Assembly: GCA_963728995.1 (NCBI GenBank)
Contig: CAVSMD010000004.1
Coordinates: 744,001 to 808,000, forward strand
From: FEN-1219 sp963728995
Lineage (GTDB): Bacteria > Pseudomonadota > Gammaproteobacteria > Steroidobacterales > Rariloculaceae
Direction of reading: 5' to 3'
DNA length: 64,000 bases
Below, one piece after another: positions 51,960 through 59,252 of the stretch (position 1 is the first letter of the stretch; the number at the start of each line of letters is the position of its first letter). The position numbers were made by a program, and so were the translations under genes. A model generated the notes under the pieces. It saw only the letters and a program-made list of their open reading frames with translations, ran no database searches and was not told the origin of the DNA.

Positions 51960-52289
51960 GTGAAAGTGCTACTCGACGAGTGCGTCGACCGACGCCTCGC
52001 GAGGGATATCAAAGGGCACGAAGTCCGAACCGTACCTGAGGCAGGTTGGGCCGGTTTGAAGAACGGCGAATTGCTCAAGCGGGCGCAAGGGCAGTTCGAC
52101 ATTTTCGTTACGGTTGACCGAAATCTGCCTTTCCAGCGCGACCTTTCAGTTTTCTCGATCGCCGTCGTCATTCTGCGCGCTCCGACGAACCGCCTCGACG
52201 ATCTGCGTGTGTTGATCCCGAAGCTGCTTACCGTCATGCCGACCTCGAAGGCCGGCGAAGTCACGTGGGTGGAAGGCGCATCGCTATGA
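51960..52289 (+). CDS. cassette 1: DUF5615 (PIN-like) toxin
   Basis: 109 residues from a GTG at 51960. MKVLLDECVDRRLARDIKGH with the acidic pair typical of PIN-like nucleases, HEVRTVPEAGWAGLKNGELL, FDIFVTVDRNLPFQRDLS. Predicted RNase toxin of a type II pair with the DUF433 protein. Such modules in cassette arrays are thought to stabilise them. Ends two bases before attC1. Confidence 0.85.
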   Translation: MKVLLDECVDRRLARDIKGHEVRTVPEAGWAGLKNGELLKRAQGQFDIFVTVDRNLPFQRDLSVFSIAVVILRAPTNRLDDLRVLIPKLLTVMPTSKAGEVTWVEGASL

Positions 52290-52290
52290 C

Positions 52291-52380
52291 GCCGAACAAG
52301 CAAATGCAGCGAGCGCGCCCCGACCATCGATTTGTTCTGGGTTGCGCGCATCGGCGCGTCGCTGATTTGCGGCGTTATGC
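52291..52380 (+). repeat. attC1 (short type)
   Basis: R'' GCCGAAC (52291-52297), stem arms CAAATGCAGC and GCTGATTTGC, R' GTTATGC (52374-52380). Cassette 1 begins TTAGGCGTC; the sequence before R'' plus R'' reads GACGCCGAA, its complement with one change. Confidence 0.9.
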
Positions 52381-52691
52381 GCCCTGGAGACCGCATCGCT
52401 CCAGCCGATGGGTTCCGTCGCATGAATCCCGGGAACTCTGACCTCGGCCCGACGGGCGCTCGGAACGTCCGGCGCCGGACGCCTCTGTGGTACGTGAAGT
52501 TCGTGGCCGCGTCGTATGCTGCGGGGATCGCTTCCCTTTTCATTCTGTTCTTTCTGGTCTTCGTCGTTGGCGGAGCGGAGGTAGCCGCTCAATGGTCGTC
52601 CCTCCCCGTGTTTGGCGTTCGACTGCCCGGGCTTGCAGTGCTCGCCCTTGGCGCGGCGTGGTCGCCGTTCATGTGGCGGAAGCTTCGATGA
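52377..52691 (+). CDS. cassette 2: small membrane protein
   Basis: 104 residues if the ATG inside the R' box (GTTATGC) is used, or 89 from the ATG at 52422 (MNPGNSDLGPTGARNV); both are in frame and neither has a good ribosome site. Two hydrophobic segments (AASYAAGIASLFILFFLVFV and VFGVRLPGLAVLALGAAW). Function unknown. Confidence 0.6.
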   Translation: MRPGDRIAPADGFRRMNPGNSDLGPTGARNVRRRTPLWYVKFVAASYAAGIASLFILFFLVFVVGGAEVAAQWSSLPVFGVRLPGLAVLALGAAWSPFMWRKLR

Positions 52692-52752
52692 GTGCCGCCA
52701 GGCCGAGTGCTCGCACAGTTGTAGGGAAGCAGCAAGGAGGTGTTGTGCCAGC

Positions 52753-52842
52753 GCATAACAAGCGCATGCAGCGAGCGCGCGATCCGGATAAATTTGTTCT
52801 GTGTTTAGGGCGTCGGCGCGTCGCTGATGCGCGGCGTTATGC
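52753..52842 (+). repeat. attC2 (short type)
   Basis: R'' GCATAAC, arms GCGCATGCAGC and GCTGATGCGC, R' GTTATGC (52836-52842). R'' is the complement of the TTATGC that opens cassette 2. TTGTGCCA precedes R''. Confidence 0.9.
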
Positions 52843-52978
52843 GGCACGTTTGAGCACTGCGCGTCGGCTTCGAAGCGTCGTGTTCGTGCTAGCGTGACAC
52901 GTCGGGACGCCGCCACTGTCCTCTCGGTTCCTCTGAGCGGCCGCGAACACGCGTAGGCAAGCGGAGTGTATACAGTGC

Positions 52979-53147
52979 ATGGCCATTCTCGCAAACCGCT
53001 ACTGGATTCTTCTGGCGCTAGTTTCAGCTGCAGTCGTCAGCTATAGCGTTGGATTCATGAGTTGGTCTCGGGCTGTTTGTGGCCGCCGGCGTAGTCTTTG
53101 AGCTCGCCTTCTGGATTGAGCTATTGAGGCGCAGACGCCGTTATTAA
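52979..53147 (+). CDS. cassette 3: small membrane protein (frame broken)
   Basis: About 55 residues. MAILANRYWILLALVSAAVV then SYSVGFMSWS; removing one base near 53070 continues as GLFVAAGVVFELAFWIELLR and ends RRRRY at the TAA at 53145. Length 169 is 3n+1. Two hydrophobic helices with a basic tail. Function unknown. The first 140 bases of the cassette show no gene. Confidence 0.5.
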
Positions 53148-53186
53148 CCGCCGAATCGGGCGAGTAGTGTCCGTTGCTGCGAGCAC

Positions 53187-53274
53187 GCATAACAAGCGCA
53201 TGCAGCGAGCGCGGGATGGATAAAGTGGTTCTCAGGATACGTGGGCAGCGCGTCGCTGATGCGCGGCGTTATAC
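53187..53274 (+). repeat. attC3 (short type)
   Basis: R'' GCATAAC, arms GCGCATGCAGC and GCTGATGCGC, R' GTTATAC (53268-53274). R'' matches the TTATGC start of cassette 3. Confidence 0.9.
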
Positions 53275-53344
53275 GCCAGGCACACCGCGTCGCTTGTATT
53301 ACCCAAATTCCTGGCCTGTCGTCGTGTCTAGGAGCTGACCCCGA

Positions 53345-53617
53345 ATGGATCTTTCGACTCAGATCGTTCCGGCTGTCGTGGTGCTCCTGGCGAACTTGCT
53401 AAGCGGACGTCACGGATCCAGTCGTTGGGAGACAGTTACTGCTCTATTCGGCTGGTTGGGGGCAGTGAGCCTGGCCGTGCTGATTGGAGTAAGCATCTTC
53501 GCGCGTGACGCCGCGATCAGAGACTACTTGGTGCAGATATGTGGATTTTCCCTCTTGACGGCGATCACGCGAGACTACGAAAAACTCTTGCGGCCATTCT
53601 TCTCATGGAATCGATAG
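53345..53617 (+). CDS. cassette 4: small membrane protein
   Basis: 90 residues, ATG at 53345. Hydrophobic segments IVPAVVVLLANLLSG and FGWLGAVSLAVLIGVSIFA, a third weaker one (YLVQICGFSLLTAIT), and a Trp/Arg end. No recognisable family. Confidence 0.6.
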   Translation: MDLSTQIVPAVVVLLANLLSGRHGSSRWETVTALFGWLGAVSLAVLIGVSIFARDAAIRDYLVQICGFSLLTAITRDYEKLLRPFFSWNR

Positions 53618-53645
53618 CGCCCTTCGAATCTTCGGCGTCGCAAGC

Positions 53646-53735
53646 GTATAACAAGCAAATGCAGCGAGCGCGCACCGACCATAAATGTGTTCTGGGTTAC
53701 GCGCATCGGCGCGTCGCTGATTTGCGGCGTTCGGC
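53646..53735 (+). repeat. attC4 (short type)
   Basis: R'' GTATAAC, arms CAAATGCAGC and GCTGATTTGC, R' GTTCGGC (53729-53735), an unusual R' with C after GTT. R'' matches the TTATAC start of cassette 4. Confidence 0.9.
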
Positions 53736-53756
53736 GACAACTTAGACACATCGCCA

Positions 53757-54197
53757 ATGAGACCAGTCGCGACAACGCTTTTGCTGCTGCAGCTGGCGAA
53801 TGGCGGTTGCGCGTCTGGACACGCATCGTCGACGGAGCTCGCGCTGAACCAGCACACCGAATCGCTCGAAGGGTGGTTCTCGGCGAAGGGCGAGTGGACG
53901 GTGTTCCCATCTGAGGATTTTGGTAGCTACGATCCTTTCAAGGCGCAAGGGAACGGTAGATGCGTCAGTCTGGTAAATGGCACCTCCTCGACGCGCGCCG
54001 ATTACTCCGCCCTCGACAGACGGAAGGTCGTATTGAGGGGCTTCGCGACGAGGTACGATGAACTGGAAGGCGGCACGAGCCCCTCTGATCGCCTGCTCTC
54101 GAAGAAATATTGGGGCGGCGAGCTAGTCGAGAACTTTTGTCTGCGTGACTTAGTGTTTGTCGTTCGCGACGTGAGGTTGACTGACGCAGGAGAGTAA
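53757..54197 (+). CDS. cassette 5: putative lipoprotein
   Basis: 146 residues. MRPVATTLLLLQLANGGCAS is a signal sequence with a possible lipobox (Cys at 18). The mature part has GEWTVFPSEDFGSYDPFKAQ, ALDRRKVVLRGFATRYDELE and a Cys-containing ENFCLRDLVFVVRDVRL. Unknown family; likely exposed in the periplasm. Confidence 0.65.
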   Translation: MRPVATTLLLLQLANGGCASGHASSTELALNQHTESLEGWFSAKGEWTVFPSEDFGSYDPFKAQGNGRCVSLVNGTSSTRADYSALDRRKVVLRGFATRYDELEGGTSPSDRLLSKKYWGGELVENFCLRDLVFVVRDVRLTDAGE

Positions 54198-54211
54198 GCG
54201 GTGTGCCGGCC

Positions 54212-54301
54212 GCCGAACAAGCAAATGCAGCGAGCGCGCATCTGGCATAAATGTGTTCTTGGTTACGCGCATCGGCGCGTCGCTGATTTGCGGCGTTATG
54301 C
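54212..54301 (+). repeat. attC5 (short type)
   Basis: R'' GCCGAAC, arms CAAATGCAGC and GCTGATTTGC, R' GTTATGC (54295-54301). R'' is the complement of the odd TTCGGC opening of cassette 5. Confidence 0.9.
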
Positions 54302-54325
54302 GACACTCGTAAGACCAGCGCGCGA

Positions 54326-54599
54326 ATGAATGTTCGCTATTACATCGACCCGACGACGGACCAGCCGCATGTACATAACCACGGCGTAACGGAGACGGAG
54401 GTCGAAGAGGTCCTGGCTCGCCCTGGTGAGGACCGGCCTGGTGCTGATGGGGCGCGGGTGGCGGTGGGGCAGTCTTCTGCGGGCCGGTACTGCGAGTAAC
54501 TAGGTAGCAGAGCCAGGCGGTGTTTTTGTGATTACCGCCTATGACCTGGCAGGCAAAGCTCTCTCGGCATACCGGCGCCGCAAGCGCAGAAAACGATGA
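54326..54599 (+). CDS. cassette 6: DUF4258-like toxin (frame broken)
   Basis: About 90 residues. MNVRYYIDPTTDQPHVHNHG, VTETEVEEVLARPGEDRPGA, then after one extra base near 54490 VFVITAYDLAGKALSAYRRR and a basic RKRRKR tail. The pattern of a short RNase-fold toxin that ends in an Arg/Lys tail and precedes a small acidic partner fits DUF4258. Its TGA overlaps the next ATG. Length 274 is 3n+1. Confidence 0.65.
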
Positions 54600-54802
54600 G
54601 TAAACATTCAAAGTTTCCTGAGGGTTGGGACGAAACGCGAGTTAAGCGGGTGCTCGCGCACTACGAGTCCCAGACCGACGAGCAAGCCGTGGCGGAAGAC
54701 GAGGCCGCGGCGGAGCAGAAGGGTCAGACGCTGATGGAAGTACCAAGCGATCTGGTTCCGGCTGTCCGCGATCTTATAGCCAAAGGTCGCAAGGCGACGT
54801 AG
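54596..54802 (+). CDS. cassette 6: small acidic antitoxin
   Basis: 68 residues. MSKHSKFPEGWDETRVKRVL, then AHYESQTDEQAVAEDEAAAE and MEVPSDLVPAVRDLIAKGRK. ATGA overlap with the toxin-like gene. The DExR and YESQT.EEA pattern is familiar from partners of DUF4258 toxins. Predicted antitoxin. Confidence 0.68.
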   Translation: MSKHSKFPEGWDETRVKRVLAHYESQTDEQAVAEDEAAAEQKGQTLMEVPSDLVPAVRDLIAKGRKAT

Positions 54803-54843
54803 CGCCACACGATCAGTCGGTCTCCAGAAAGCGCGTGCCAGCC

Positions 54844-54933
54844 GCCGAACAAGCAAATGCAGCGAGCGCGCACCGACCATAAATTTGTTCTGAGTTACGC
54901 GCATCGGCGCGTCGCTGATTTGCGGCGTTAGGC
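54844..54933 (+). repeat. attC6 (short type, mismatched R'')
   Basis: R'' GCCGAAC, arms CAAATGCAGC and GCTGATTTGC, R' GTTAGGC (54927-54933). The only site whose R'' does not mirror its cassette start (TTATGC would need GCATAAC). Confidence 0.88.
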
Positions 54934-54981
54934 GCCACTCCATCGGCGTCCTCACGCGTTTTCTAGTTCGGAGGGTTGATC

Positions 54982-55143
54982 ATGTCGATGGAGTTGCTGG
55001 TATTCATGGCGCTCGATAAGACGCCTAGCGTCGATCAATGGAACGAGGCCTTGCGGCAAGAGCACGTTCCGGTCCAGATCGCAGAATCCGTGGATCTTGC
55101 CGCGCGGCCAACTCGAACGGACGCCGTTAACTTCCTGCTATGA
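54982..55143 (+). CDS. cassette 7: small protein MELLVFMALDK
   Basis: 53 residues as read, MSMELLVFMALDKTPSVDQW then NEALRQEHVPVQIAESVDLA. After this point no frame looks clearly right, so the protein may continue through an indel. The TGA overlaps the next ATG. I recall similar short proteins from cassettes but know no function. Confidence 0.5.
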   Translation: MSMELLVFMALDKTPSVDQWNEALRQEHVPVQIAESVDLAARPTRTDAVNFLL

Positions 55144-55369
55144 AGGCATCACTAATTCTGTTCGCAAAAGTTTTCGGGGCCTTAGTCTGCGTCTTGTTCG
55201 TAGTCATAGGTTGGGAGGCTTGGAGCGGGGAGTCAATCCGTTTGACAAATTGACTCTCTCCTGGCTCGGATCGGCCTTTCTGAAAATTGCGTTGATATGC
55301 GGCGCAATTACGGTTGCGGGGCGGGTTTCGGACTGGCTTCAGCGTAACCACGACGGTCCACCGCACTAA
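55140..55369 (+). CDS. cassette 7: small membrane protein (frame broken)
   Basis: About 75 residues. MKASLILFAKVFGALVCVLF and VVIGWEAW form one helix; beyond a break near 55215 a second frame reads NPFDKLTLSWLGSAFLKIAL and ICGAITVAGRVSDWLQ, ending HDGPPH. If unbroken the first frame would stop after 41 residues. Unknown function. Confidence 0.45.
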
Positions 55370-55450
55370 TGTTGGAAGGATGTTGAGGACGCCTACTTTC
55401 AGTTTGAAGTTGTCGAGCTCAAAAAGCTCTGATGACGTCTTGTGCCAAGC

Positions 55451-55537
55451 GCCTAACAAGCGGTTGCAGCGGACGGTCATGCATAAAGTGCCAAGGCACA
55501 TGCGGCATCACGCCGCCGCTGAACCGCAGCGTTAGGC
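55451..55537 (+). repeat. attC7 (intermediate type)
   Basis: R'' GCCTAAC, arms GCGGTTGCAGCGG and CCGCTGAACCGC, R' GTTAGGC (55531-55537). Centre differs from both main types. R'' matches TTAGGC of cassette 7. CTTGTGCCA lies just upstream. Confidence 0.88.
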
Positions 55538-55540
55538 GAC

Positions 55541-56079
55541 ATGCAGACCCTATCTCAGTTCTTCAGCAAGTTGAGCGCGTCGGTGCTGTTTGTGCTGTTT
55601 CTTGGTCCGATGGTCTTGCTCGAGGCCACGCCATTGGTAGGGCCGCTTGCCGCGACGATCGGCTCGTTTGTTGGGATCTACGTTGGCTTGCCTGGCACGC
55701 CGGTATGATCGGGCGCTTGTCCGCGGCTCGGAATCGGCCGATTCCCGTGGCGTACTTTGTACTGGTAGCAGTCGCAGTCATCTATCTCGCGTCGATACTC
55801 GTTGTGGCCATTGCGTTCGTGATCGCCGGCGACTCCAGCCTTGTGGCTTTCAGTCAGCGCTTTGAGCAGCACGAAGACAAGCTGGTGCCACTGCATTTAG
55901 CGGCAATGGCCGGTCTTGTTTACAGCGCGTGGACGGCGGCGCGTCGGTTGGTGGACGCGGAGCAAAACGCGCAGGTAACGTGGGATCGTGCTTTGGGCAC
56001 GTGGTTTCTGATTTGGTTCTTTCCAATCGGCGTATGGCTTGTGCAGCCCCGTTTTAGGCGCGTCGCAAATGTCGCCTAA
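55541..56079 (+). CDS. cassette 8: four-helix membrane protein (frame broken)
   Basis: About 180 residues. MQTLSQFFSKLSASVLFVLF, LGPMVLLEATPLVGPLAATI, then after a missing base near 55690 AWHAGMIGRLSAARNRPIPV, YFVLVAVAVIYLASILVVAI, FEQHEDKLVPLHLAAMAGLV and TWFLIWFFPIGVWLVQPRF. The last helix plus GxW..QPR resembles other small uncharacterised membrane proteins. The stop lies in R'' of attC8. Confidence 0.58.
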
Positions 56080-56199
56080 CAAGCAGTTGGAGCGGACGGT
56101 CATGCGGCATCGCGGGCGCGCCGCAAGTGCGGCATTTCATTATGCACATGCGGCGCGCTGGACACGTCAGCGCGCCGCCGCTCAACTGCGGCGTTATGC
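56074..56199 (+). repeat. attC8 (long type)
   Basis: 126 bases. R'' GCCTAAC, arms CAGTTGGAGCGG and CCGCTCAACTG, central hairpin around CATTTCATTATGC, R' GTTATGC (56193-56199). R'' matches TTAGGC of cassette 8. Confidence 0.9.
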
Positions 56200-56579
56200 G
56201 CCCAACTAGCCTTTGCGCACTGTTTTGCTTGTCGTCGTTGTGCGCGTGTACTTCCCCTGGTGTTACAACTCCGCAGCTGCGCGTCACAAATTCGGGCAGG
56301 GAGGCAATTCAAGGTTTGGTCGTGCTCTTCCCCGGCAGCGAGCTCGAGTTCGGGGACGTGCCGGTGGGCACGACTACTGCGTACAAAGGGGCGCCCGGTG
56401 GCGTATACAGTTACGCGGCGTACCGGTACGGCGTCGGTCACTCGGTCGTCACCCAGCCGGTAATCGATTTCGTTGGCGAATCGCCGATGGGGGCAGCACG
56501 ATTTACTTATCGGCTCGAGTTCGATTCAAGCCGGCCACGGCCGAGTCAGATCGGACTTGTCGAAGTCACGCAGGACTAA
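56196..56579 (+). CDS. cassette 9: putative lipoprotein starting inside R'
   Basis: 127 residues. The ATG at 56196 is the ATG of GTTATGC, so the gene has no leader of its own. MRPTSLCALFCLSSLCACTS has a lipobox LCAC. Mature part: LRVTNSGREAIQGLVVLFPG, FGDVPVGTTTAYKGAPGGVY, RLEFDSSRPRPSQIGLVEVT. Looks like a beta-rich periplasmic domain. Unknown function. Confidence 0.65.
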   Translation: MRPTSLCALFCLSSLCACTSPGVTTPQLRVTNSGREAIQGLVVLFPGSELEFGDVPVGTTTAYKGAPGGVYSYAAYRYGVGHSVVTQPVIDFVGESPMGAARFTYRLEFDSSRPRPSQIGLVEVTQD

Positions 56580-56592
56580 GAGGAGCGGTAGC

Positions 56593-56682
56593 GCATAACA
56601 AGCAAATGCAGCGAGCGCGCACCAAGCATAAATTTGCTCTGTGTCAGCGGCATCGGCGCGTCGCTGATTTGCGGCGTTATAC
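56593..56682 (+). repeat. attC9 (short type)
   Basis: R'' GCATAAC, arms CAAATGCAGC and GCTGATTTGC, R' GTTATAC (56676-56682). R'' matches TTATGC of cassette 9. Confidence 0.9.
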
Positions 56683-57003
56683 GCTGCGCTGAGCACGTGG
56701 TTCTCCAAGAACGGGGGCAAAGAGAACAAAGGTGCGCCCGATTCAGCCGCGGAGTCCGAGCACGTAGTTCCGCCGGTATCATCGCGGCTCTCGCGCGTGT
56801 GCTATCAACGTCGGGCTCGGCGGAATCGCGCTGGGCGATCGGCGGCACCTTGTAGTGGTGCCTCGCTAAGTACTCCGTCAGTGAGCGCGCGGCCTCGTCG
56901 CAGCGCAAGGGACGGGGCACTTCGTCAGGTACCGGACACAACGCCCAAAGAGGCTTGGCGGTTCGTCGGGCGTTGGGCGTATTCTTTGGCGTCAGTGGTG
57001 GAC
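56683..57003 (+). other. cassette 10: no confident gene
   Basis: 321 bases. The best open stretch ends KEAWRFVGRWAYSLASVVDV with its TAA inside R'' of attC10, as in cassettes 18, 20 and 21, but its N-terminal half is Arg-rich and lacks a clear start. The sequence is homologous to cassette 11 along most of its length. It could be a frame-broken gene or a non-coding cassette. Confidence 0.5.
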
Positions 57004-57093
57004 GTATAACAAGCAAATGCAGCGAGCGCGCACCGACCATAAATGTGTTCTGGGTTACGCGCATCGGCGCGTCGCTGATTTGCGGCGTTATAC
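57004..57093 (+). repeat. attC10 (short type)
   Basis: R'' GTATAAC, arms CAAATGCAGC and GCTGATTTGC, R' GTTATAC (57087-57093). R'' matches TTATAC of cassette 10. Confidence 0.9.
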
Positions 57094-57423
57094 GGAAAGC
57101 GGAGCCTCGCTCGATTGAGCGGGTGAAATAGAGGCAGCCGAGTTGTCACCCGGCGCGCGTCCTCAGGTGCCGGGCTCGATCACGTCGCGCGCGGAGTCAT
57201 CGCGGACCTCGCGCGCGTTCTGTCAAAGCTCGGGCTCGGCGCCCTCCGTCCTTTTCACCGGGTTGGTTCTTGCTGCTCGCCGAGCTAAGCGCGTTGTCAG
57301 TGGGCGCGCGGGCGCGGTGTTCACCACGGCGTGGTGGTGCAGTGTCAGGGAGCGGACACAAGGGCCAAAGAGGGTTGGCGGTGCGCCGGCGGGCGGGGGT
57401 AATCTCAGGCCTTCGGTGGATCG
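57094..57423 (+). other. cassette 11: no confident gene, paralogue of cassette 10
   Basis: 330 bases. Shares with cassette 10 a block around CATCGCGG..CTCGCGCG and another around GGACACAA..CCAAAGAGG. In the second block differences fall mostly on third positions of the plus frame reading GQRGLAVRR, which hints at past coding. No start-to-stop frame is shared by both. Confidence 0.5.
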
Positions 57424-57513
57424 GTATAACAAGCAAATGCAGCGAGCGCGCGCCAACCATAAATTTGTTCTGGGTCACGCGCATCGGCGCGTCGCTGATT
57501 TGCGGCGTTAGGC
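57424..57513 (+). repeat. attC11 (short type)
   Basis: R'' GTATAAC, arms CAAATGCAGC and GCTGATTTGC, R' GTTAGGC (57507-57513). R'' matches TTATAC of cassette 11. Confidence 0.9.
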
Positions 57514-57536
57514 GACACGTCGGATTCGGCGATCCT

Positions 57537-57752
57537 ATGAGTGACAGCGACATCGACTGGGGCCGATTGAAGCGTCTGCGCGACAGCATGACCCAAGCGG
57601 AAATCGACAACCTTAAGGCTCGGTTCGATAGTCAACCTGATTCTCTGTCGCGAGACGAAATCGCGGTGCTCCATCTGATCACGCGCGAGCGCATTGCCGT
57701 CATCGAGTCAAAGGCCCGCAAACGCAACGAGGAGGGTGGCTCGCGTGAGTAG
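57537..57752 (+). CDS. cassette 12: small charged helical protein
   Basis: 71 residues. MSDSDIDWGRLKRLRDSMTQ, AEIDNLKARFDSQPDSLSRD, EIAVLHLITRERIAVIESKA, basic/acidic tail. Highly charged and probably all-helical and cytoplasmic. No known family. Confidence 0.6.
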   Translation: MSDSDIDWGRLKRLRDSMTQAEIDNLKARFDSQPDSLSRDEIAVLHLITRERIAVIESKARKRNEEGGSRE

Positions 57753-57817
57753 CCAAGCCTGCTCCGCCGGGAGCCAACGGTGCCATTCCTAGAGCAAGAG
57801 TCAGCGTTGTGCCAGCC

Positions 57818-57907
57818 GCCTAACAAGCGCATGCAGCGAACGCGCGTTATGGATAAATTTGTTCTACGTTGGGGGCATCGGCGCGTCGCTGATGCGCGGC
57901 GTTAGGC
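57818..57907 (+). repeat. attC12 (short type)
   Basis: R'' GCCTAAC, arms GCGCATGCAGC and GCTGATGCGC, R' GTTAGGC (57901-57907). R'' matches TTAGGC of cassette 12. GTTGTGCCAGCC precedes R''. Confidence 0.9.
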
Positions 57908-57949
57908 GCCTCGGGCACGCGGTGCTATATTTCGATGCTGGAGGCCCGC

Positions 57950-58177
57950 ATGGATTGGAAGCCATACATAAGCTCGGATCCCGCGGTTCTGCATGGCGCT
58001 GTGTGCCTAAGCGGAACCCGCGTTCCTGTTTCGGTAGTCCTCGATAGCCTGGCGGCCAATGAGACGCCGGAGCGCATCCTTCAGCAGTACCCTTCTCTAA
58101 AGCGAGATCACATCCTAGCGGCCATTGCGTACGCTGCGGATCTCGCACGCGAACGCATTGTGCCCATGCCGGCATAG
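57950..58177 (+). CDS. cassette 13: DUF433 antitoxin
   Basis: 75 residues. The ATG at 57950 is preceded by CTGGAGG; an ATG at 57935 would add five residues. MDWKPYISSDPAVLHGAVCL, SGTRVPVSVVLDSLAANETP, ERILQQYPSL. Standard DUF433 pattern. Nine bases before its toxin partner. Confidence 0.87.
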   Translation: MDWKPYISSDPAVLHGAVCLSGTRVPVSVVLDSLAANETPERILQQYPSLKRDHILAAIAYAADLARERIVPMPA

Positions 58178-58186
58178 GTTGCCGGC

Positions 58187-58546
58187 ATGTCGAGTCGATT
58201 CAAGCTCGACGAGAATCTGCCGCGAGATGCGGAGGCTCTGTTCAGCAATACCGGGCACGATGCGGAGACAGTGCTGGGGGAGCATTTAGGCGGAGCACCC
58301 GACGGGCGCGTCATCGATGTCGCACGCGAAGAGCAGCGCGTATTCGTAACGCTCGACGCTGATTTCGCGGACATCCGTGCGTTTCCGCCCGGGCAGTTCC
58401 CTGGCATATGGGTACTGCGGGGGCAATCACAAAGCATAGAGAACATTTTGGCGTTGCTTAACGGAGCGCTTGCGGTTCTGGAGACTGAATCGCCTGCGAA
58501 CAAGTTATGGATCATCGAGCCTGGACGCATTCGTGTTCATGAATGA
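58187..58546 (+). CDS. cassette 13: DUF5615 (PIN-like) toxin
   Basis: 119 residues. MSSRFKLDENLPRDAEALFS with the acidic DEN motif, GHDAETVLGEHLGGAPDGRV, RVFVTLDADFADIRAFPPGQ, PGIWVLR. Predicted ribonuclease toxin. Second DUF433/DUF5615 pair in the array; it differs clearly in sequence from the cassette 1 pair, so it is not a recent copy. Confidence 0.87.
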   Translation: MSSRFKLDENLPRDAEALFSNTGHDAETVLGEHLGGAPDGRVIDVAREEQRVFVTLDADFADIRAFPPGQFPGIWVLRGQSQSIENILALLNGALAVLETESPANKLWIIEPGRIRVHE

Positions 58547-58561
58547 CATGTCGCAGCCGGC

Positions 58562-58667
58562 GCCTAACAATGCGCTGCAGCGGACACGGCAAACCGTCAG
58601 GCATTTTGCAAAGATGAAGAGCAAAATGCCCGCCGGTTTGCCGCGCCGCTGAGCTTAATCGTTAGGC
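58562..58667 (+). repeat. attC13 (divergent, poorly paired)
   Basis: R'' GCCTAAC (58562-58568), R' GTTAGGC (58661-58667). The arms TGCGCTGCAGCGG and CCGCTGAGCTTAATC pair only in the CAGCGG/CCGCTG part, so the outer stem is weak. The centre contains a GCATTTTGC..GCAAAATGC inverted repeat. Confidence 0.8.
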
Positions 58668-58674
58668 GACAACC

Positions 58675-59106
58675 GTGACCGAAGCGCCAGCATCTCAGAC
58701 GCTCTCTGAACGCGAGTCGTTCGAGAATGGCTACTACCACTTCGTCTATGCGATCAAAATTCTTTCGCTGCCAGCCGACGCACAATGCCAGCTAATGAAC
58801 TGCCCTTTTAACGCTGCGTGGGAGTTGGTGTGCGACTTGCGCGGGAGAAGGTATCTTCTTGAGTCGCCTAGCAGCTCGCGGCTGTCTCTTGCGCAACGTC
58901 AGGCCATTGAAGCTCTTCTGGGCGATCTCGACGATGTGCCGCATGAGCTGTTTGCCGGCCAGGGACCCGCCCGGAATCTTGAAGTGATGAGCCATCCATT
59001 TTGGCAGCCGCTGCGCGAGAGAGCGACTCTGCTATTGCACGAACTCGAGCCCGCGACGCTGGAGTGTCGACGGTTCCTCGGTCTGGAAGACGGGCCCACG
59101 AGTTGA
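58675..59106 (+). CDS. cassette 14: protein of unknown function
   Basis: 143 residues from a GTG at 58675. MTEAPASQTLSERESFENGY, YHFVYAIKILSLPADAQCQL, MNCPFNAAWELVCDLRGRRY, LDDVPHELFAGQGPARNLEV. Soluble, mixed alpha/beta by eye, three Cys. No known family. Confidence 0.65.
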   Translation: MTEAPASQTLSERESFENGYYHFVYAIKILSLPADAQCQLMNCPFNAAWELVCDLRGRRYLLESPSSSRLSLAQRQAIEALLGDLDDVPHELFAGQGPARNLEVMSHPFWQPLRERATLLLHELEPATLECRRFLGLEDGPTS

Positions 59107-59119
59107 TGTTGTGCCAACC

Positions 59120-59207
59120 GCCTAACAACTGGATGCAGCGACCGCGGGAGGGATAAAGTGGTTCTCGGGATACGTGAGCAGCGCGTCGCTGATCCAGGAC
59201 GTTATAC
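59120..59207 (+). repeat. attC14 (short type)
   Basis: R'' GCCTAAC, arms CTGGATGCAGCG and CGCTGATCCAG, R' GTTATAC (59201-59207). R'' matches TTAGGC of cassette 14. GTTGTGCCAACC precedes R''. Confidence 0.9.
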
Positions 59208-59252
59208 GCCGCGGACGGCCCTTCATGGCCTGATGCGTTCGGGATCCCAAGG

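Noticed and set aside
57143..57511. 122-codon plus-strand frame across cassette 11
   Set aside because: It runs into attC11, has no counterpart frame in the homologous cassette 10 and lacks a ribosome site; kept only as an uncertain cassette.
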